Below are positions 5,286 through 8,605 of a stretch of DNA of 8,605 nt, one piece after another (within the stretch, counting starts at the first letter, position 1; every line of letters begins with the position of its first letter). Under the pieces are notes generated by a model. It was not told the origin of the DNA, ran no database searches, and saw nothing but the letters and a program-made list of their open reading frames with translations. Location of the stretch: positions 1 through 8,605 of the forward strand of contig JAEYYB010000072.1 of the NCBI GenBank assembly GCA_023430975.1, written 5' to 3'. The position numbers were made by a program, and so were the translations under genes. This stretch comes from Bacillota bacterium (GTDB taxonomy: Bacteria > Bacillota > Clostridia > Acetivibrionales > DSM-2933).

Positions 5286-7250
5286 ATGAATAAAGTAACT
5301 AAAAACATTGATAGCTATTATAAGCTTCTCTTTGAAAACAATCCTGTAATGCAGATCCTATCTAACCGGGACAGTTTGAAAATTATAGATGCGAATAAAG
5401 CTGCCAGGAATTTTTTCCAGGACATTGGTTATAGTTGTAACGGTGAAAGTATTGCTAAAATTATGCCAGAAGATACCATGCTTTTAATAACGAAGAATAT
5501 AAAAAATTTAGCTATGGCTAAAAGTGAGAAAATTTCAATAAACCTTGAAAAAGGGAAAGAAAAATTCAACTTTTTGCTTGAGATAAGTATTATTTTTCCA
5601 GGACAAACTCCTGTTTTGCTATTTAGCTTTACTAATACCACCGATTACTTAAGCACAGCTGATAGCAAACTTGAGGCTATAGACAATAACTTGCCTGAAT
5701 GTGTGCATAATACTACTTTTATATTCCAGGTGGACAAAATAGGCAGGATTATTATATTTAAAAGGTATGGGATTGATAAAATCGATTTAACTGACAGGCT
5801 TGTAACAGGCTCTTCAATTTTTGAAGTTTGCAACAATTACTCTGATTTCATACACTTTGTTGAGAGGTCGCTCAGTGGTGAAAACATTCGTTCATCCGTA
5901 GAGCTAAGCGGTATTGCATTTGAAATAATAATCACTCCTTTAAAAGATGATGATGGGTATATCATTGGAGCAGTTGGCTATGTAATTGATATTACAGACA
6001 GAAAGACGATTGAGCAGGCACTAGAGCTAAGCCAAGCGAAATATAGAACACTTATTGAGAATACTTCAGATATCATGTTTTCATATGATGCCAAGGGAGT
6101 ATTTACATATATGAGTAATTCTGTAACTAGATTTGGTTATCAAGTGAACGAGATTATCGGGAAAAATGTTATGGATTTTATTTATGAAGAAGACAGGGAA
6201 TATGTTTATAAAGAAATAAGCAACTCGCTGTCTGGATTAGAAGGTCAAGTGCCAAGGATCTTCAGGATAAAATTAAAAGACAATTCATATATAGTAGTTG
6301 AGGAAATTGGAGAAAGCATTCTAGACGAATTGGGTAAGGTGGTCATGATTACTGGAATTTTAAGAGATATTTCTGACCGGAAGAAGAATTTGGAGTTGAC
6401 CCAAAAAATTGAGCAAAACAATTTATTATTGAGAGAGGCAAAAGAGTATGACAAACTGAAGACGGAATTTTTCGCAAATATATCCCATGAATTCAAAACT
6501 CCACTTAGTGTTATTATGGCCACACTTCAGCTTTTTAAGCTCATCTCCCAAAAGAGTTGTAATAATTGTGAGCAAACGGAAAAGTTTGATGGCTACTTTT
6601 ATACAATAAAACAAAACTGCTACAGGTTAACTCGATTGGTTAATAATTTAATAGATATAACTAGAATAGACTCGGATTTTTATGTTATCAGCCTCCAAAA
6701 CCATAACATTGTAAAAATTATTGAAAATATAGTATTATCAATATCTGAATTTGTTGAAAATAAAGGCCTTACAATAGAGCTGATAAAAGAAGATGATGTC
6801 ATAATAACAGCTTGTGACCCTGATAAGGTCGAAAGAATTATGCTGAATTTAATATCCAATGCCATCAAGTTCAGCTTAGAGGGAGGAAAAATTACAATTG
6901 AAATTAAGCGGGTTGACAATGATATACAAGTATCAGTTATTGACACCGGTATAGGCATACCACCTGATAAGCTCAATATAATCTTTGAACGATTCAGACA
7001 AATTGATAAGTCTCTTACAAGAAATAGTGAGGGAAGCGGAATTGGACTTTCGCTTGTTAAAAGTCTGGTAGAAATGCATGAGGGAAAAATATGTGTTGAG
7101 AGTAAGTATGGATGCGGCAGTAAATTTATTATTAACTTGCCTCAAAGGTATGTAAACAACAAGGAAATTCATGAGAATAACTATGATCAAAAGAGAGAAG
7201 TTCAAATTGAAAAAATCCATATAGAGTTTTCTGATATCTACATGAAATAG
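5286..7250 (+). CDS. Cytoplasmic sensor histidine kinase with three PAS domains
   Basis: The 654-residue protein is a two-component sensor that autophosphorylates on histidine and passes the phosphate to a response regulator. No membrane helix or signal peptide is seen, so it should sense an internal signal. Three PAS or PAS-like modules fall at about 7-120, 138-240 and 248-368; the second and third end in the PAC-type motifs DITDRK and DISDRK, the third being the most canonical. A short coiled coil (368-390) leads to the HisKA domain with FFANISHEFKTPL and phospho-acceptor H401. The ATPase domain, about 500-618, has the N box (NLISNAIKF, 521-529), G1 (DTGIGIP, from 553), F box (ERFRQID) and G2 (GSGIGLSL, from 583), so it looks intact. 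A tail of about 35 residues ends IEFSDIYMK, an ending I recall from other clostridial PAS kinases. No response regulator is adjacent: an orphan kinase within this window. Confidence 0.95.
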   Translation: MNKVTKNIDSYYKLLFENNPVMQILSNRDSLKIIDANKAARNFFQDIGYSCNGESIAKIMPEDTMLLITKNIKNLAMAKSEKISINLEKGKEKFNFLLEISIIFPGQTPVLLFSFTNTTDYLSTADSKLEAIDNNLPECVHNTTFIFQVDKIGRIIIFKRYGIDKIDLTDRLVTGSSIFEVCNNYSDFIHFVERSLSGENIRSSVELSGIAFEIIITPLKDDDGYIIGAVGYVIDITDRKTIEQALELSQAKYRTLIENTSDIMFSYDAKGVFTYMSNSVTRFGYQVNEIIGKNVMDFIYEEDREYVYKEISNSLSGLEGQVPRIFRIKLKDNSYIVVEEIGESILDELGKVVMITGILRDISDRKKNLELTQKIEQNNLLLREAKEYDKLKTEFFANISHEFKTPLSVIMATLQLFKLISQKSCNNCEQTEKFDGYFYTIKQNCYRLTRLVNNLIDITRIDSDFYVISLQNHNIVKIIENIVLSISEFVENKGLTIELIKEDDVIITACDPDKVERIMLNLISNAIKFSLEGGKITIEIKRVDNDIQVSVIDTGIGIPPDKLNIIFERFRQIDKSLTRNSEGSGIGLSLVKSLVEMHEGKICVESKYGCGSKFIINLPQRYVNNKEIHENNYDQKREVQIEKIHIEFSDIYMK

Positions 7251-7256
7251 ACGTAA

Positions 7257-7282
7257 ATAAGCCCTATAAAAACAAGGCTTAT
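7257..7282 (+). terminator. Weak hairpin after the kinase gene
   Basis: ATAAGCC (7257-7263) pairs with GGCTTAT (7276-7282) around a 12-base loop, seven bases after the stop codon. No U-run follows (ATATTGTC), so termination here is uncertain. Confidence 0.35.
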
Positions 7283-7326
7283 ATATTGTCATGCATTTTC
7301 TGTTTTTGAAACGGTTGGTTGTATAT

Positions 7327-7369
7327 GTATAAGAAATTATGATGTACACTACACCATAATTTCTCATAC
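7327..7369 (-). terminator. Hairpin after the nuclease gene, possible terminator
   Basis: GTAT and AGAAATTATG (7327-7330, 7332-7341) pair with CATAATTTCT and ATAC (7355-7364, 7366-7369), with one mismatch and a 13-base loop. It lies about 40 bases downstream of the minus-strand nuclease gene, and also downstream of the plus-strand kinase gene, so it could serve both. The stem is AT-rich and lacks a clean U-run on either strand. Confidence 0.4.
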
Positions 7370-7408
7370 AACAATCAAGTTTGAAAAATTATTTCATGAC
7401 TTTGTCGT

Positions 7409-8404
7409 CTACCTTTTAGAACGTCTGTAGCCGGCCTCTTGAGCCTCTGCTTCCGTGTCAAAGTATTCTTCTGCGATTGTCTTATCATAGAATGCTCCTC
7501 CAGGTACATGATATATTTTCTCGCCGCTTGAGCTGATATTGCCCTTAATTTTACCTTTTATCTGATTGGCAGCAGGCGGTTTTGTAGAGGTGGGTTTTTT
7601 AGTTTCAGTAGGCTTTTTAGTAGGAGAGGGCTTTAAAGTAGGCTTTGCAACAGGTGTTTTATTAGTGCTCTCAAGTGACCAAAGACCTATGCCTGCTTCC
7701 CTTGCTTCTTTGGCGAATCTCATGAAATATTCTGAATACTTTACATCTGGAGGATAAGTAGAGGCCTGAGCATACCCCTTTAGGACCAATATGGCATTAA
7801 ACATTTTCGAACGTATGCTTGTCTCATTAATTGTCCCGGCGTCTTCCAGCCAAACAATCCTTAGAAGTCTTCCGTACCTGTCTCTATCGCTTACATCTTT
7901 TTCTAAATATATAGTTTTACCAGCAAGCGACTTTTTTGTAAATTCAGAGGCTTCACTTCCATAGGGCTCGTGGCGGGTAGTACTTTCCGGGGTATTAACT
8001 CCAATAAGCCTTACCTTTTCTGTATTGCCATTTGAAAGGCTTACTTCAAGGGTATCTCCATCAACTATTCTAACAACTTTAACTGATTCAAAAGATGTTT
8101 TTTTGGTCTGATTATCTGGCTGCAGTGTTGGTGCTGTCGGGCTACCGGGATTTGCAGGATGCTTTTGTGAATATTCATCAATTATGTTTTCATTCTGTGA
8201 TATATTATTTTGGGTGTTTTTATTGTTTGAAGGAATTATTGCAAATAAAAATATAGAGGAAAATACAAATGTAAGTATTAGGCGTGCAGTCCTGGTGTAC
8301 CTCTTGTTTTTCCACAATAAATATGCTCCTAAAGGAGCAAATAATATAAGCATAGCCCACATAAACCAGGATTTATTGTAAAACCTGACCTGATTATTAC
8401 TCAT
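7409..8404 (-). CDS. Membrane-anchored staphylococcal-nuclease-like (thermonuclease) protein
   Basis: The 331-residue protein combines four parts. Two hydrophobic helices (about 12-31 and 40-58) with a basic loop between them anchor the N-terminus. A linker leads to an SNase domain (about 106-245), which cleaves DNA and RNA with calcium in the well-studied staphylococcal enzyme. Expected residues are present: D117 in VDGDT, R132 in VRLIGVNTPE, E140, and R179 in DRYGR. The position matching calcium ligand Asp40 is Asn137. A Pro/Thr/Lys-rich spacer (about 249-279) then leads to a small C-terminal module (about 284-331, EKIYHVPGGAFYDKTIAEE and EAEAQEAGYRRSKR) like the sunset-type domain at the end of other SNase-family proteins. 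With both ends of the helical hairpin inside, the nuclease would face the cytoplasm; one cleaved or differently oriented helix would put it outside. GGGAGG lies 12 bases before the ATG, a long spacing. Confidence 0.9.
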   Translation of the reverse strand: MSNNQVRFYNKSWFMWAMLILFAPLGAYLLWKNKRYTRTARLILTFVFSSIFLFAIIPSNNKNTQNNISQNENIIDEYSQKHPANPGSPTAPTLQPDNQTKKTSFESVKVVRIVDGDTLEVSLSNGNTEKVRLIGVNTPESTTRHEPYGSEASEFTKKSLAGKTIYLEKDVSDRDRYGRLLRIVWLEDAGTINETSIRSKMFNAILVLKGYAQASTYPPDVKYSEYFMRFAKEAREAGIGLWSLESTNKTPVAKPTLKPSPTKKPTETKKPTSTKPPAANQIKGKIKGNISSSGEKIYHVPGGAFYDKTIAEEYFDTEAEAQEAGYRRSKR

Positions 8405-8475
8405 TTTAATGTAAAACCTCCCATGAAAAATCTTTTTCGTAACATATTTAATATTAAAAGTGATAAATCAATTAC

Positions 8476-8569
8476 ATTTGTCTGTCGCAAATCTATTAAA
8501 ATCAGTTAATCTTGCTATTTGTCTATCACAAAATAACGTTAAACCGTTCGTTATTTTGCTCTGCCAAAT
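8476..8569. repeat. Three copies of an ATTTG-N6/7-CAAAT dyad upstream of the nuclease gene
   Basis: The dyad occurs at 8476-8492 (ATTTG-TCTGTCG-CAAAT), 8517-8534 (ATTTG-TCTATCA-CAAAAT) and 8553-8569 (ATTTTG-CTCTGC-CAAAT). The first two share TCTRTCR in the spacer and are direct repeats 41 bases apart. Short dyads of this kind are typical of operators, and they lie 72 to 165 bases before the nuclease start codon. No regulator is identified. Confidence 0.5.
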
Positions 8570-8592
8570 GCAAGATTAATACTGATTTTAAT
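8495..8592. repeat. Large imperfect inverted repeat (about 98 bases)
   Basis: Left and right arms pair in four blocks: ATTAAAATCAGT with ACTGATTTTAAT (8495-8506 and 8581-8592), TAATCTTGC with GCAAGATTA (8507-8515 and 8570-8578), ATTTG with CAAAT (8517-8521 and 8565-8569), and CAAAATAACG with CGTTATTTTG (8529-8538 and 8549-8558). That gives 36 pairs with small bulges, one 7-by-6 internal loop and a 10-base loop TTAAACCGTT. No coding potential is seen. It could be a structured leader, a regulatory region or the edge of a repeat element cut by the window end. Confidence 0.75.
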
Positions 8593-8605
8593 TATGTTAA
8601 ACCGT
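8538..8605. repeat. Direct repeat GTTAAACCGT, two copies
   Basis: The ten bases GTTAAACCGT occur at 8538-8547, partly in the loop of the inverted repeat, and again at 8596-8605, the last bases of the window, 58 bases apart. The second copy is cut by the window edge, so it may extend further or belong to a longer array. Confidence 0.6.

Noticed and set aside
6933..7367. Minus-strand ORF of 144 codons overlapping the end of the kinase gene
   Set aside because: It lies mostly antisense to the conserved ATPase domain of the kinase, starts inside an inverted repeat, and has no ribosome binding site.
8495..8605. Integron attC site, because GTTAAAC fits the GTTRRRY core
   Set aside because: The matching inverse core RYYYAAC is missing at the left end of the hairpin, the GTTAAAC copies are in the same orientation, and no integrase is visible.

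Overview
The window is AT-rich and reads like the chromosome of a low-GC Firmicute, most likely a member of the Clostridia. This rests on strong purine-rich ribosome binding sites, consensus-like sigma-A promoters, a CspA-type cold-shock gene, a CvfB/YitL homologue, and an ECF sigma / membrane anti-sigma pair of clostridial style. I cannot name a species from the sequence. No mobile element, CRISPR array, tRNA or rRNA is visible.

Layout. A 67-residue membrane protein (154-357, +) faces an RsuA/RluB/RluF-type pseudouridine synthase (458-1237, -). Behind the synthase, on the same strand, lies a broken gene (1331-1571, -). Its two remaining pieces are a four-cysteine zinc-ribbon start and the C-terminal tail of an RDD-family membrane protein. 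It still has a good promoter. A cold-shock protein gene with a long leader (1952-2149, +) converges on a CvfB-like S1-domain gene (2262-3101, -), with a strong terminator between them. A 353-base spacer holds the cvfB promoter and a long near-perfect hairpin. That hairpin follows a two-gene operon on the minus strand: ECF sigma factor (4448-5038), then its single-pass membrane anti-sigma factor (3455-4414). The sigma operon diverges from a 654-residue cytoplasmic PAS-PAS-PAS histidine kinase (5286-7250, +), whose promoter overlaps a 12-bp tandem repeat. A membrane-anchored staphylococcal-nuclease-like protein (7409-8404, -) follows, and the window ends in an unusual inverted-repeat region (8476-8605).

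How the parts fit. Three genes concern RNA (pseudouridine synthase, cold-shock protein, CvfB-like protein), but they sit in separate transcription units. The sigma/anti-sigma pair and the histidine kinase are two signal-transduction units sharing one intergenic region. A functional link is possible but not shown, and no response regulator is present. I did not find a convincing new multi-gene system. The items most worth a second look are the inverted-repeat and dyad region at the right edge, the long hairpin without a U-tract after the anti-sigma gene, the decayed zinc-ribbon/RDD gene, and the repeat-overlapping kinase promoter.
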